The notes beneath the pieces were generated by a model that saw nothing but the letters and a program-made list of their open reading frames with translations, was not told the origin of the DNA and did not search any database. A program made the position numbers and the translations under genes. From assembly GCF_000715075.1 (NCBI RefSeq), contig NC_134082.1, positions 212,710,948 to 212,774,947 on the forward strand: 64,000 nt of DNA. The letters are read 5' to 3'. The stretch's first letter is position 1; every line of letters starts with the position of its first letter. Positions 11,640-23,582 of the stretch are shown piece after piece. Origin of the DNA: Nicotiana tabacum. Taxonomy: Eukaryota > Streptophyta > Magnoliopsida > Solanales > Solanaceae.

Positions 11640-14600
11640 CTATTCCTTCTTCCTGGAGTCTTTCATCTGCCCCCTCTTCCGAATTCCCATGCAGAACTTC
11701 AGACGCCAAGCATCAACAATTGACTCTGGCAATGAATATAACAAACCCCACAGAAGAGAATGGGGCCAGTAAGGCGTACACCTTGGCTCATAACCTATCC
11801 ATCGCAGGCCAGCTCGAGCATAACCATCAGTCGAGGGAACAAAAAATGATGATCTTTTGATCGACGCCATTTTTGTTGCCACATACAACGGCACCTATAT
11901 TTGGAGGAGAAAGAATGATGTTACATGAAGTGAAAATAGTTCAGTACACATTATATAACTTCCTGACACAGAAGATATGGCAGTTTTAAACAGAGAAAGG
12001 AAAATTAAGAAAATGTAGTGGAGGAGGTCAGAATGTCCTCCAACTTTGACAAAAGCTTATTCAGCGCATTTGTTGTCTGTTGATGGAAGTTGAACCAGAC
12101 GCCATCAGATAAATTTGTTTACTGTTAAAAAAAAAATCACTCCTAATCCTTAGTGATATTATAAGGGCAAGTTGTAGGTGCAATTCTAATTTATACATAT
12201 CAACATACAGGGTTTCAGAAATTCAATGTTATAATACCCATACCTGGTCCAATCTCCCCCCCCCCCCCCAAACACACAAACACACAAAAAAAAAAAAAAA
12301 AAAATCCCCCGCCGCACACTTGTCCTCGCATGTTCATCCATAACGAATAACTAGTAAAATAAACTCTAGAAGCAAACACCGACATTCGGTGCCCTATCTA
12401 AGATCTTGAGGCAAGACAATTTAATTATGGTCGTAAAATGTTTCAAATTGTAGAACAAAAATATCAATAAGGCCTTCCACTGAAGCACCAAGAACAAAAG
12501 AAGAACCCAAGGCATTAGGATATAACCCATCTAGTAATCTTCACATAGGACATGTATTCTAGCATAACAAAATTATGATAATTAAAACTTTCATATTGAC
12601 AAGAAAATGGAATCAAAAGACAGTAAGCGTGGGCAAATGATCACCCTGATATGTGGAGTGATTATGGTCGTAATCCAAAAATATTTGAACTCCATAGTTC
12701 CAGACTCAAAACTATTAAGAAGTAATATCCTCTAAATTCAAACTTCTTCAGTCAAGTAAAAGTTATTAGACCATGCTATATGTGGAGATTACTTAAGGAC
12801 ATGAATAAGTGTGAAGAAGTCTGAAGCTCATTAGACAGGGCATGAAGAGGACACTTCCTCATTGAAATCCAAACATCATAAGAAACCAATACATGAACCA
12901 TGTGGCAAGTCATATGATAAGTACCAACTGGAGAAGAGGAAGCAGATAAACTCTGGTTTACAATAAAAAGCAAAATAATGCTGCAAGTGAACAAAGCGTA
13001 TAACATATACCTGACATTGCACATCAATCCCACTCTTCTTGTACTCTACATACAGGCATCTAGAGAATTGATCAACGTATCTGAAAAATAGATTCAAAAA
13101 ATCCACGCAGCACATAAGAATATTACGGAACAACTACTATTTTGTGCTTAAAGATTCAAAATCTTGCTAAAACATAGCCAGCATTGAAAATGAGGACTAA
13201 GTGAGAAATGATAAACAGTCACCAAAGCCTCAAACTAGCTTAAATGTCATCCTGAAAGTCACCTGATGATATATCAGGCTTTGTTCAGTACTGGAAAACT
13301 ATTAGCCTCAGTATCATTATTTTCCTTATATTACATTCAGCCACTGGATCAGCTAAAGCTACCTTTCACTGGCGTAGACTTGTCAGGTTCTTTGTCATTT
13401 GCGTGAATGCAACTTTGCAAAAGCCATAAACCAAGTTATTGTTAAGGAAGCATTATCTTCCAACTTTTTAGGTTTGTCGTCCTTCAAATTTCATCAATGC
13501 ACTGGCTTCCAGTCAGGGGCAGCTGTAGCTTGAAAGTACCGGGTTCATCTGAACCCACTTTTGACGGTATAAATTTCAGTGTAAAAGTTCATGAACATTG
13601 CAAGAAATAATACATATGAACCCATAACTTTAAAAATATAATGTGTGTGAACCCATAAGGCTTAATTCTAGATCCGCCTCTACTTCCAGTTGCTAACTGA
13701 ACACCCTACGTTTTTGGTCTGGGGAGAGGAAGGCCAACAGAGGGAATTGGTCAGTCATGTGAACTCACAAAGAAGTACAGTGCAAAGGCGAGCAACTACA
13801 AAGGAATACAACAACTGCGGATAAATGTGTGTAGTAGATCAGTTATTTTCGGATGTGAAATTGGAATGGGAGGATATCAAAGAAGAAAACTATAAGAGCT
13901 ACAAATTAATATGAAAGATTCATCACAAAGCAAAAACAAAAACAAAAGGAGGAAGTACTAATTAATATGATGTTGGATGTCATTCCTTGTACAGCAACTC
14001 AAACCCCATTCCCCATTTCCAGAATCAATTTAACTTCTACAGTAATTCATGTAACTTTACCCTAGGAACAAGTTATCCTCTTTCTCTCATTTGCTTTGAG
14101 GAAAATAGAGGATATCCAGACTCATGTCATTCAATAATACAGCAAATTTCTGAAATGAGGACATCTCAGTAAGCAAAGTGAACTATCAAGTTTTTCACTT
14201 CAAACCTCCCCTTATATAGAGCTACCACATATGAAATCATACACTCCATCCGACAAGAGGGGTTGCTCGGATGGTCAGCACTCCCCACCTACAACCTCAG
14301 GGTCGTGGGTTCGAGTCACCAAAGAAACAATAGTTCCAACAAAAGGGGATCAAAAGGGACGCAATTTTTTTTTTTTTTTTGAAAAAAAAAGCTCCATCCA
14401 TAACACAAGTTTTATTTTTCGTGTGTATATTAACATGAATATCAACTCTTATAGTTTATATGCAAGAACTTTCACCAATTTCTAAATGGCTTTAAAGTTT
14501 ATCAACTTATGTATAACTTTTACCTTTTTCTACTAAGTTTCAACTAAGGTGCAATCATTTTGCTACAATTCAATCCAAAATGAACCCTCAAAACTAACTA

Positions 14601-15321
14601 CGTACAATCTAAAATCTTATAAAATAGAATTTCCAAAAGAGAATTAAAGACAGATAAAAGCAGCTAAAGAGTGCAAAACTTACGCTTTAGTAGCAGCATA
14701 AACAGCATAAAGGGGATCAGAGGGAATAACAATTGCAGCACCAGAACCAATATTAACAATAGCACCTTTTTTCCTCTTCAACATACCAGGCAAAACAGCT
14801 TGAGTAACCTTAGTAGTCCCTTCTACATTAACTTTAATCAAATCAGCCAATAATTTATCATCCACTTCATGAAAAAATCTAGCATAAGGATACGAAACCC
14901 CAACATTATTAATCAAAACACCAACATCTAACCCTTCAATTATCTCCTTAATCTTCTTAACCCCTTCATCTAAATCACCAGAAAAATCAACAACCACTGA
15001 TTTAATCTGGATTTGTCCATACTTAGCCTTAATTGAATCAGAAACATCTTTCAATTTATCAGGATTACGACCCACAAGAACTAAATTAAGTCCTTTTTTA
15101 GCTAATTGAAAAGCAAAGCCTTTTCCAATACCGTCAGTTGGTCCAGTAACAAGTGCCCATGACCCATATTTCTTGAGATTTTTGCCAGGTCTAAGGAAAT
15201 TAACATAGACCCATTTGAGAAAAATGAGTGAAAAGCATAAAATTTTTAAAGAACCTAAAGAAAGAAGAAAAAGAAGCCATATAGGCTGAGATTTGAGCTG
15301 ATGATAGATGCAAGCCTCCAT
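11640..15321 (-). CDS. KCR1: Very-long-chain 3-oxoacyl-CoA reductase (KCR), 3 exons, 320 aa
   Basis: complement(join(11640..11894, 13011..13080, 14684..15321)). It catalyses the NADPH-dependent reduction of 3-ketoacyl-CoA, the second step of ER fatty-acid elongation supplying waxes, sphingolipids and seed oils. Visible features: N-terminal hydrophobic anchor (about residues 13-35), Rossmann motif TGPTDGIG (59-66), NNVG (138-141; most SDRs have NNAG), catalytic Ser193 in IGSGAA and YAATK (Tyr208-Lys212). The C-terminus KDSRKKE resembles the lysine-rich ER-retrieval tail of the family. The start ATG at 15321 gives [17 protein letters not shown]; the in-frame extension upstream has no ATG. Length fits Arabidopsis KCR1 (~318 aa). 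KCR1 versus KCR2 paralogue cannot be decided here. Introns are 1.1 kb and 1.6 kb. Confidence 0.93.
12250..12310. repeat. Homopolymer block poly(C)/poly(A) in KCR intron 2
   Basis: A run of about 12 C is followed by A-rich CACAAACACAC and about 21 A. Sequencing accuracy may be poor at this point. Confidence 0.8.
13518..13686 (-). repeat. Dispersed repeat ('GAACCCATAACTTT' family)
   Basis: It contains 'GGGTTCATCTGAACCCA', 'ATATGAACCCATAACTTT' and 'AGATCCGCCTCTACTTCC'. A second copy of the same family is at about 53985-54188. It lies in KCR intron 1. Class not determined. Confidence 0.6.
14250..14385 (+). repeat. tRNA-derived SINE 5' part with poly(T)
   Basis: Box A-like GTTGCTCGGATGGTCAGCA at about 14262 and box B-like GTGGGTTCGAGTCACC at about 14307 are spaced as in a tRNA promoter, then an A/G-rich stretch and about 18 T. 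It cannot fold as a complete tRNA (no matching acceptor stem), so it is a SINE, not a tRNA gene. Located in KCR intron 1. Confidence 0.65.
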
Positions 15322-16353
15322 TGTGTGATGTGTGAAGTGGAACAGAAACAGTACAAGAAATATGGAGCTAAATATAGATCTAAAGATTGGATTTTTGAGC
15401 GTTACGTGCAATGATGGGGGTTTAATATTAGTAGCACAATCTATGCACGTGGTTGGGCACAGCTGGAAGAATGGAACAGAGCTATGAGAGTTTAAAGAGT
15501 AACGTAGGATTTATAGTTAGGAGGAGACGGTTGGGCATTTAATAGGTGGCCAAATGGAAATTATTGTTTGGAAAGTCAAGGCTGGATCTTATATTATGGT
15601 TTGTTGAAGTTAGATGAACAAAATTTGGTATAGCATTAGACTTAGGTGACCCATCCTGATATAGTACGATCAATTCGAATTTATATTGTGTAAAATTCAT
15701 TAAATAATTAATTCTTTATTAGATGTTTCTTTAGGTGAACATATATCTGTATGACAAAGCACACAAAGTAATTGATCAAATTTGTGGTTGTTCCTATGAG
15801 GAAACTCTCATGATACTAAAATTCATGTCGTATCGAGCATGTTATTCCATTTTGAAATTGGTTTATTTTTCAGCAAAAATGCTAGTTATATTATGGATTT
15901 CGACGAAGCCAATTTAGTCATTAATAAAATCGAAGTCAATAAAGATACTACTATGAAGAAACTAAAACCTCGAGCTCAAGGACGTAATTTTTCAATAAAA
16001 AGATCGATATGTCCCATAACTATTGTAATGAAAGATGTATATTTTTAGATGATAAATTTGTAGAGATGCATTCGTTAAAAAAGAAACTAGATGGAAAAAA
16101 ATGTCTTCATTCTCAGACTTCAAATTTGGCACACAAATCATAATTGACATAATGGAGCTATTTCAATTTTCGAAATCTCAACTGAGTCCGATATCAATAA
16201 AGTCAAATCTGTGGTTAAACTTTGGAAACCTTTAGCCTTTAGATTTCTAGTTTTCGCTAAATGGCTATAACTTGAGCTAGGGACCTCCAAATTTGATTCC
16301 GGGCATACGCCCAAGTACCAAATCACGATACGGGCCTACTGGAATATTTAAAA
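15322..16353. other. Upstream region of KCR and intergenic DNA
   Basis: It holds the KCR 5' leader and presumably its promoter, which are not resolved. The small frames at 15735-16048 and 16138-16326 have no recognisable domain. Confidence 0.5.
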
Positions 16354-16439
16354 GGGGGATTTGCATCTATACCCGCTTTTTGTGTCACGTTTTAACTTGT
16401 GCCCGCTTTGCAAAAAAAATTGCAAGCGTACCCGCTTTT

Positions 16440-16790
16440 TCGCATAACTTCAGCATAAAGGGCTGAAGTAGCAAAGACAATCACGCAAAACTTCAACATT
16501 CTAGTAGCCGGGACGGAAGTTCAGCTCTAGAGCTGAAGTTTTTGTTTTGTAACTGGCGAAGTTTTTGTTTTTATGTTTTCGTTTTGTAACTGGCGAACTT
16601 CAGCTCTAGAGCTGAAATTTTTGTGTTTGTAACTGGCGAACTTCACCTCTAGAGCTGAAGTTTTTGTGTTTGTAACTGGCGAACTTCAGCTCTAGAGCTC
16701 TAGAGCTGAAGTTTTTGTTTTTGTAACTAGCGAACTTCGGCTCTAGAGCGAAGTTTTTGTTTTGTAACTGGCGAACTTCAGCTCTCTTGT
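16440..16790. repeat. Array of CTTCAGCTCTAGAGCTGAAG palindromes
   Basis: Five to six imperfect units of roughly 40-60 bp each pair the 20-bp palindrome CTTCAGCTCTAGAGCTGAAG (or degenerate forms) with the spacer 'TTTTTGTTTTGTAACTGGCG'. One unit has an internal CTCTAGAG duplication (about 16690-16706). Each palindrome could extrude as a hairpin on single strands. Confidence 0.85.
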
Positions 16791-17146
16791 CCGAACTATC
16801 AAGTCATTTACATAGTAATTGTTTTGTTTACTAGAACTTTTATTAAAATTTTGTCCTATTAATAATCAACTTTTCATGCCATAACATATCTCAAGGGAAT
16901 GTAGATGGCAGTGGTAATGCGATAATAACAATTGTGCTTCGATCAGAAAATATAGTTTGTTTATTTTACAAAAAATGCAGCTACAGCTACTGCTATTGGG
17001 TAGTCAACACCATTATTCGAGTCGTGATCCTGATTCGTCTGTCTTGTGAAGGAAAAATAATAAGGGATTCAAATAATTATCTTTAGTTGTTACAAAATTC
17101 AGACTCGCAAAAGCCATAGTAGTAAGAGAGCAGCACCAACAACAGC

Positions 17147-17209
17147 AAAAGAAGAAGAAGAAGAAGAAGAAGAAGAAGAAGAAGAAGAAGAAGAAGAAGA
17201 AGAAGAAAA
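17147..17209 (+). repeat. (GAA)n microsatellite
   Basis: About 20 uninterrupted GAA/AAG units, inside the Mutator-like element at 16354-17340. Confidence 0.95.
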
Positions 17210-17349
17210 TGAAGGAGGAGAAAGAGGTGGAGAAAGGGGGCTGAAGTTATTTAAAAAGTGGGTACAAGTTAAAAGTTTTTAAAAAAATGGGGATAGGTTA
17301 AATGGGGGTGACCAAATAGGGCGCCTCGTGCAATTTTTACTATTTAAAA

Positions 17350-18523
17350 CACTGATCCGGGTCTGTTTGCTCAAAATGTTGACCGAAGTCAATTCAATTG
17401 AGTTTGAAAGCTCTATTTCACCTTTTAATTCATTTTTCACATAAAAACTTTCCAGAAAATTATACGGACTGAATACACAAGTCGAGGAATGATAAATAGT
17501 GCTTTTCAAGGTCTTAGAACACAGAAATGATTATTAAATTTAAAGATGACATTTTGGATCATCACACCTGTACACAAATTAAAAATAATTTTTCAAAACC
17601 AAAAATATAAGAAGTAGTCAAGCATATAAGTTAATGATGTTTAATAGTGAAATAAATGAGAAAATATAAAATATAATAAATAATTTCTCGTATCAGTAAT
17701 TTTATTAATAACAATCAAAACTCAATCTATTTACAAAATTGAGAATAAAAGAGAATGAAATTTTTATAAATTATACAATGTAGGTAATTAAAAAAATAAT
17801 GTGCGTAAAATAGAGGTAAATTTTATAATAAATTTGCAAAAATTATCTATTTATACTTTACATAAACTTTAATAATAATTTAGAAAAAATCTAGTAATAA
17901 CAATCAAAATTCAAAAATTTATGTACAAATAGAGAATAATAAAAATAGTGGAATTTAAAATCTCTCTTACACACACTGATATACATTATATGCATTTTAA
18001 TATATAAAAATTAAAATAATAATAATAATAAAGTAGCAATACATTTTGTAATAAATTCATCATATAATTATTTTATTTATAATGTTAGTGAACTTAGATT
18101 AAATTATATAATAAGATATCATATTTTTAACTTATGAATAAATATCTGCATTAAAAAATATCTAAATAATATTAAAAAGGTATTACATATATGGAGAGTT
18201 GAATGTCAAGAGTAAAATAGATATTGCGTAGGATGAAGGAGAAAGTAATAATTGTTCAAAGTTGAAGGATGAATTTGATTTTCAATGTAAACTTTGGGGA
18301 TGCAAATAATTTTTACCCATTTGCATTTCAGCCACTAAGGCCACCACCACCTTCACGTTTCCATTTTTTCCTCCCACCCGCATTTATGTGCGCACGTATA
18401 ATAACTGCTCACATATGATACTAAACACAAAGCCTTTCCTCATTATCATCAAATTCTGAAAAAGCTTTTCATCTCTGAGCTCTTAATTAATTACCGCCTG
18501 TGATAATTAATTAACTTCTGATT
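17350..18523. other. AT-rich intergenic, promoter side of phytocyanin gene
   Basis: Very AT-rich from 17530 to 18220 without a coding frame. A TATA-like TATAATA lies at about 18397, 125 bp before the phytocyanin ATG, the only promoter-like signal I can point to. Confidence 0.4.
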
Positions 18524-19544
18524 ATGGCCTTCTTATGCTCTAGTAACATGCTCTTCTCAATTTTAATGATGATTTCTCTTCATCAAGTCGTGTATGTCTC
18601 CTCCTTGGAATTTCAAGTTGGTGACACTACTGGTTGGGCAGTTCCTCCCTCAAATGACACCAATTTTTACAACAATTGGGCTTCCAATATGAGGTTCAAA
18701 ATCGGCGACACCATTCGTAAGTACTGTTTAACTCACAACTAATTTCATATAATTAAATAGCAGCAAAGGATTTAAGTTATTAATTAGGTTTAAGTTTTGT
18801 ACTCTCAACAGTGAATAAATTTCATTATGCATCAGGTTAAATTAACCTATAATAACATGCATGTCGCTCCTCATATATACAAGTCCAAGATAGTAACTTT
18901 ATAATAACATTCTCTACATATATGCTTACAAAAACTTCTTTTTTTGTTTTTACAGAATCACTATTTTTTAATTGCTTTTAACATGTTATTTGCCTTCTTT
19001 ATATGTTACCAATTAGACAGTTTGTTGTAGTTGAACTTTACGTAACCTATGATAGAACAAATTTTTTACACCATAAGTATATATTCTCTCTATCTCAAAT
19101 TATCTGTCGTGTTTCTCTTTTACACGCCCCATAAGAAAAATTAATTAGAAGGGATTAGACTATTTTACATTTGTTCTATTTATGTGTTATCTCCATCTTC
19201 AAGAATAATTATTACTGAAGTGTTGGGATTCAGGTTTCAAGTACAAGAAGGACTCAGTAATGGAGGTGACAGAGAATGAATACAAGAAATGCAACTCGAC
19301 TCGCCCCCATTTCTTTTCCAACAATGGAAACACGATGTTCACGTTGGATCGTTCAGGCTATTTTTATTTCGTGAGCGGAGCAGCAGGACATTGTGAGAGA
19401 GGCGAGCGTATGATCGTTAGGGTTCTGGTTCAGGATGTGATCAATGATTATTCTGCTGCAGCATCAGCTCCAGCATTGGCACTCTTTCAACAACTTTATG
19501 CTCTTCCGTTTGTGTTCTTTTTTTTCGTTTCACTTCTCTACTAG
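18524..19544 (+). CDS. Early nodulin-like protein (phytocyanin), 2 exons, 167 aa
   Basis: join(18524..18716, 19234..19544), GT-AG, phase 1. Order: signal peptide (about 1-28), phytocyanin domain from LEFQVGDTTGWAVPP, a Ser/Ala/Pro-poor short linker, and a C-terminal hydrophobic tail (FVFFFFVSLLY) preceded by small residues, as in GPI-anchored proteins. The domain has the plastocyanin-like NWASNMRFKIGD and the two disulfide cysteines (KKCNSTRP and GHCERGERM). The first copper-binding His is replaced (N in YNNWASN), which in this family marks early nodulin-like rather than copper-binding stellacyanin or uclacyanin members. Expected place: outer face of the plasma membrane or cell wall, where relatives act in cell-surface signalling and reproduction. 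The one-intron structure at this position is typical of phytocyanins. Confidence 0.9.
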
Positions 19545-20459
19545 ATGGTTAGATCTTTAGTTTTATCAATTTGTTGCTGATTTCTAGCTCTAGTTTATGT
19601 TGGACTGCTGTTTTAGTACATTGATGTTCATTTGCATAGACATACTTTGTTGAAATGTTTATTTCTTATTTACTCTAGATATATATATATATTCTATTTC
19701 TCATCTGTTCCATTTTATATGATATTATTTCCTTTTTAATCAATTAAAAGAATTTAAGACTAACGTAACAAATCAATAATGAAATGACGGACGAAAGTTG
19801 TACAAGCTTTGACGATAGGAAGGCATGAGAGGGAAAAATGAGAAAGAACAGGGCATTCAAATTTGAATAATCAACTCAACTACATACTATTGATATTGTA
19901 GCATGTTGCATTACTTACCCCCATTCAACCCATTTACCCGTTTTTGGCCTTTTAATCTATTATTATATATTGTTTTTATTGTTTAACTTTACTAGAAAAG
20001 AAAATTTTACGAGAGTATGATTCAACACGTTACGTATTCACAAAAAGAAAACTAGCGAGGGGCAATTTGATCGCTTAATTCGGCCGTTATATGTCAATTA
20101 AGATCGATTCCATGTATTGACGACCAGATTCCAGTTTGGTCCTTACATCACTTTAGTGACAGCAAAAAATCTAGTCATAACTTCTTTTAGCAACCAATTT
20201 TAATTTTCCATTGCTAATTGTCTGCTAAACAGTTACCGGCGTATTAGAAAACCTTTTACACCTTCCTCCCCTCTTTTTACGTTTTCCTTTTATTTTTGGG
20301 GAAGGTTTTCCGTATTCAAAATTGCAATAAGCTATCAAGAAAAGCTAGAAATTGCATACATAATTAATTTTCGTATCAAAGCTTTCTGGAGAAATATATT
20401 ACAATACTCTTGTGACTTAGAACTTAGAACACAAAAGACTTGGCAGTAAAAAAAAAAAA
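19545..20459. other. Intergenic, nothing coding seen
   Basis: 3' flank of the phytocyanin gene. A MITE-like piece (CATCTGTTCCATTTTATATG, about 19704) is present but its second end was not found. Confidence 0.4.
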
Positions 20460-20640
20460 GGCAACTTGGTGCACTAAGCTCCCCTTATGCGCGGGGTTTG
20501 GGGAAGGGCCGGATGACAAGAGTCTATTGTACGCAGCCTTATCCTGCATTTCTGCAAGAGGTTGTTACTGCAACTCAAACTTGTGACCTCCTGATTACAT
20601 GGCAACAACTTGACCAGTTACGTCAAGGCTTTCTTTCTCA
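20460..20640 (-). repeat. tRNA-derived SINE, widespread plant type
   Basis: On the minus strand: tRNA-like part with box B-like CACAAGTTTGAGTTGC, then 'CCTCTTGCAGAAATGCAGGA', 'TAAGGCTGCGTACAATAGAC', 'CCGGCCCTTCCCCAAACCC', 'GGAGCTTAGTGCACCAAG' and a short T run at the 3' end. This body is seen in many dicot genomes and resembles Au-type SINEs; the family name is from memory. Confidence 0.75.
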
Positions 20641-20924
20641 AAAGGCTTAACAGTAGTGCCAAAAATTTAGTTCCAGGGTGCTGGAAGCCTGGAGCTATAG
20701 GGATTTAGTAACAGGAAAAGATGAAAACAATTTGGCTATTACATTGGGATCTTGACCAATTCTGAAACAGGTAAACAAACACAAGTTGACATTCAGAAAA
20801 ATTTTAAAAAAAAATTGAGCAAGACATACAACAGCACATAATACTACTAAGTATTAGTATCATAAAACGTTCTTCTGTTAGTGAGCAGGAAAAATCAAGG
20901 TACTGAAATTAGTCACATTACCAG

Positions 20925-22606
20925 CTACAACATTATACACGAATTAACGCCGTTATCCTTGATATTATTATTGCCAGCATTATCAAGTACAGTAGCAGCT
21001 GCAGCAGCCAAACTGCTCTGATCTTTCGTCCCTCGTCGTCTCTGGTACGTGATTTCATAATGATAAGAAACATTTGCAGTACTTGGATTATTCAGCTCAT
21101 GATCATGATCGTGATGTACAGTTACCTTGTCAAGAAATATGGTATCGGACATTAATAAGTCATATTTAGCAGCATATATTTCCCATTCTCCTCCAACATG
21201 ATATTCATCCTTCTCAGTATGCACCAATTTCATTTCCACCACATTGTTTCCCACAGGATCAAATAAAGGTAGTGCTATTTCTCCGCCAACTGCAGGAAGA
21301 GAAAGATCGCGACCCAAATTTTTTTCTACTTCAGTCTTTGGTAATTGTATGAACATTACACCATTAGTACCACCATATCTGTACACAATTTCAGAACATA
21401 ATTTCATCTCAATAACTGGTTCTATCTCTATTAATCCAGTATTACCATTATACGAATATTGTTCGCTCAACTTTTGTACATATAGTCCTTTAACATCAGC
21501 TCTAGACAAACGCCTGAGGAATACAGGATTGTTCAAGTTAATGGCTTTTTGGTCTGAAGTGCATCCAATTTTAAGTCGCTTTTCGTTATTAAAAATCTCA
21601 ATTACTACCAAATCTTTAGCTTTCAACTTATTTTCATTGACAAAGTCTGTCCATTGTCCAGCGAATTGACATTCACGATCGCCCCAATTATCCAATTGTA
21701 GATCCATTTCCCAGTATTTTTCTCCAGGATCAGCGCGTTGTAATTCTAGACTCTGTATATAATGCGCCATTCTCTTGGGAATCTGTAAGTGATCACTAGT
21801 AATGTCATCTTCAGTTAATTGTTTTTCAAAAATCTGTGTTCCGTTTTCATCTCTGTAAACCCACGCCGTTCCCATGGCGCAATGTGCACCAGCAGACTCA
21901 CCTCTGCCATTAATATAAGAAATTAAGATCAATTCGATTGGCGCAATACATACATACATTTTTATTTTTCGTAATGTATCATATAGTATTGTACTGTATT
22001 GTTTTGATATATACAATATTTGGATGGATTGTATTGTTTGACGTCGTTTCAAGATGTCATGTAACAACAATACGAAGAATAAACTTGTAATATTATTTTA
22101 AAAAAATAAAGTACGAGGTAATATTATAATTATAAAAAAATGGCAAGATAGAGAAAAATAAGGTAATGACGCGGCCACACCAATGACCATAAAGTGACAC
22201 TTTTCGTTGTTGCGTAACAATGAATTTAACCATACAATACAATAAAATTTAAATAACAATCAAAACAAACATTGTATTTAAAGTAATAGTACGATACAAT
22301 ACAACATGTAACAACCATCCAAACAAGCTGTAAGTGGAATTGCATCACTTTCTTGTTCACTTTGTTCATTTCGTTAAACAGACATGAAATTAACTAGTTT
22401 TGGTTCTGGTTTAAAGAATAGAGAGTTAATCAAGACTGAGGAAATTGAACATAATATTGAAAACAGGAGTAATTAACATACTTGGAATCTTTGGTTTGTA
22501 GAAAACCAATCCTTGAATTTTCAGCATTATCTTGAAAATTATCGTAGATTTCATTCTTTTCCAGTAAATGATCAAGGAGCCCTGAATTGTCTTCCCTTTC
22601 AGACAT
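20925..22606 (-). CDS. Tandem B3-like domain protein with C-terminal CaaX-like motif
   Basis: complement(join(20925..21903, 22482..22606)), 367 aa; start MSEREDNSGLLDHLLEK, the first ATG in this frame. Residues ~60-165 look like a plant B3 DNA-binding domain: 'IFEKQLTEDDITSDHLQIPK' and a core ending in 'GQWTDFVNENKLKAKDLVVI'. Residues ~230-320 look like a second, weaker B3-like fold ('VMFIQLPKTEVEKNLGRDLS', 'VGGEWEIYAAKYDLLMSDTI'). B3 proteins are plant transcription factors, so a nuclear role would be expected. Oddities: a His/Asp run (HHDHDHE) and a final C-I-M-L, which fits a CaaX prenylation signal with Leu favouring geranylgeranylation and is unusual for a B3 protein. B3 assignment is by eye and the second domain is uncertain. 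A MITE lies in the single intron. Confidence 0.65.
22015..22330. repeat. MITE in the intron of the B3-like gene
   Basis: Inverted ends: ATATTTGGATGGATTGTATT at the left and the reverse complement of 'CATCCAAACAAGCTG' preceded by 'ACAATACAACATGTAACAAC' at the right. Interior is AT-rich without a frame. A known type of Solanaceae MITE judged by sequence feel; family unnamed. Confidence 0.55.
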
Positions 22607-22633
22607 TTTCAATTTCTTTATTTTTTGCTTCAA

Positions 22634-23582
22634 ATTCTTTTGATAATATGATATAAATCCCTTTAGACGTAGAAGAATACAGAAGAGCTAATGGAAATTT
22701 GGTTGTCAACTTTATATCGTAATTTATAGCTCAAATCTGAGGTGTGTAGTGCACCCTCACTTATTCAAAGCACATTTTCTTTATTTCCCAAAATTTTTTA
22801 GTGTTTGAATTTTAGCTATATATGACATTGACAATCACCCTTTTGAAATATTTAACCTAAATAATTAGTATACCCCAATTAGTAATTTTTCCAAGTCAAT
22901 TGACAGGAAAAGGTTCAAGCATTATATAATTAAGTTAAAATATTTTCTCATTTTCTGAGATATATTACAAAATCTTATTGAGCTGTACACGTCCATATTA
23001 ATAGTGGAAAGTTTCTTAAACACTTCAAAAGTCTTCAAAAAAATTGGTCGGTTAAATTATTTGAATTTTTCTTTTGAGATTTTTAGGAATTTTTAATGTT
23101 TGAAAGCGCCTGTTCTTATTAAAATAAAACAAAAATATTAGGAGACACTCACAAATATTTCTTCACAACATTTATCCAAAAACTTATCCAAAAAGTTCTC
23201 CAAACGCAGCTTATTGCCACCCAACAGGACCGAGAGAGGACATGACTTTTTGAATTTATGATATACTATATTCAAATAGGAATATAAGATGGGAATGTCA
23301 TGCGTGCAACTTTTCTATATGTGGAAATTTTCATAAACACTTTGAAAAGTCTCAAAAATATTTGCTCAGATAATTTTTCCATTTTTTTTCTTTGAGATTT
23401 TTAGAAAATACTAAGTTGGAAAGTGCCTTTTCTTTATAAAAAAAATAACATAAATAAAAAAAGAAGAGGAAACTCACATGATTGAAAAGGAAAAAAAAAA
23501 ATAGAAGTAGCCGAATAAGTTTTTGTTTTGCACAAACATTCCGATCATTCATCCAAAAGCTTTTTCTAAAAGTTCTCCAAAC
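22634..23582. other. Intergenic upstream of the B3-like gene
   Basis: AT-rich with two related blocks near 23000-23100 and 23330-23420 ('AAACACTT..AAAAGTCT', 'TTTGAGATTTTTAG') that suggest an old local duplication. No gene seen. Confidence 0.45.

Larger units (their letters stand above)
16354..17340. mobile_element. Non-autonomous Mutator-like element with palindrome array
   Basis: 987 bp bounded by an identical 9-bp duplication TATTTAAAA (16345-16353 and 17341-17349), the size Mutator-like elements make. The ends are imperfectly inverted: 'TATACCCGCTTT' and 'GTTTTAACTTGTGCCCGC' on the left correspond to 'GTGGGTACAAGTTAAAA' and 'GGGGATAGGTT' on the right. The interior holds the palindrome array (about 16440-16790) and a long (GAA)n run. 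No coding frame is present, so movement would need enzymes from elsewhere. Element family name unknown to me. Confidence 0.65.

Noticed and set aside
14250..14330. Possible tRNA gene
   Set aside because: Box A and B are present but no acceptor stem or complete cloverleaf; fits a SINE head with a poly(T) end.
16440..16790. CRISPR-like array of repeats
   Set aside because: Plant genome, near-identical spacers between palindromes; a tandem repeat, not unique spacers.
21244..21669. 141-aa plus-strand open frame
   Set aside because: Antisense shadow of the B3-like exon.
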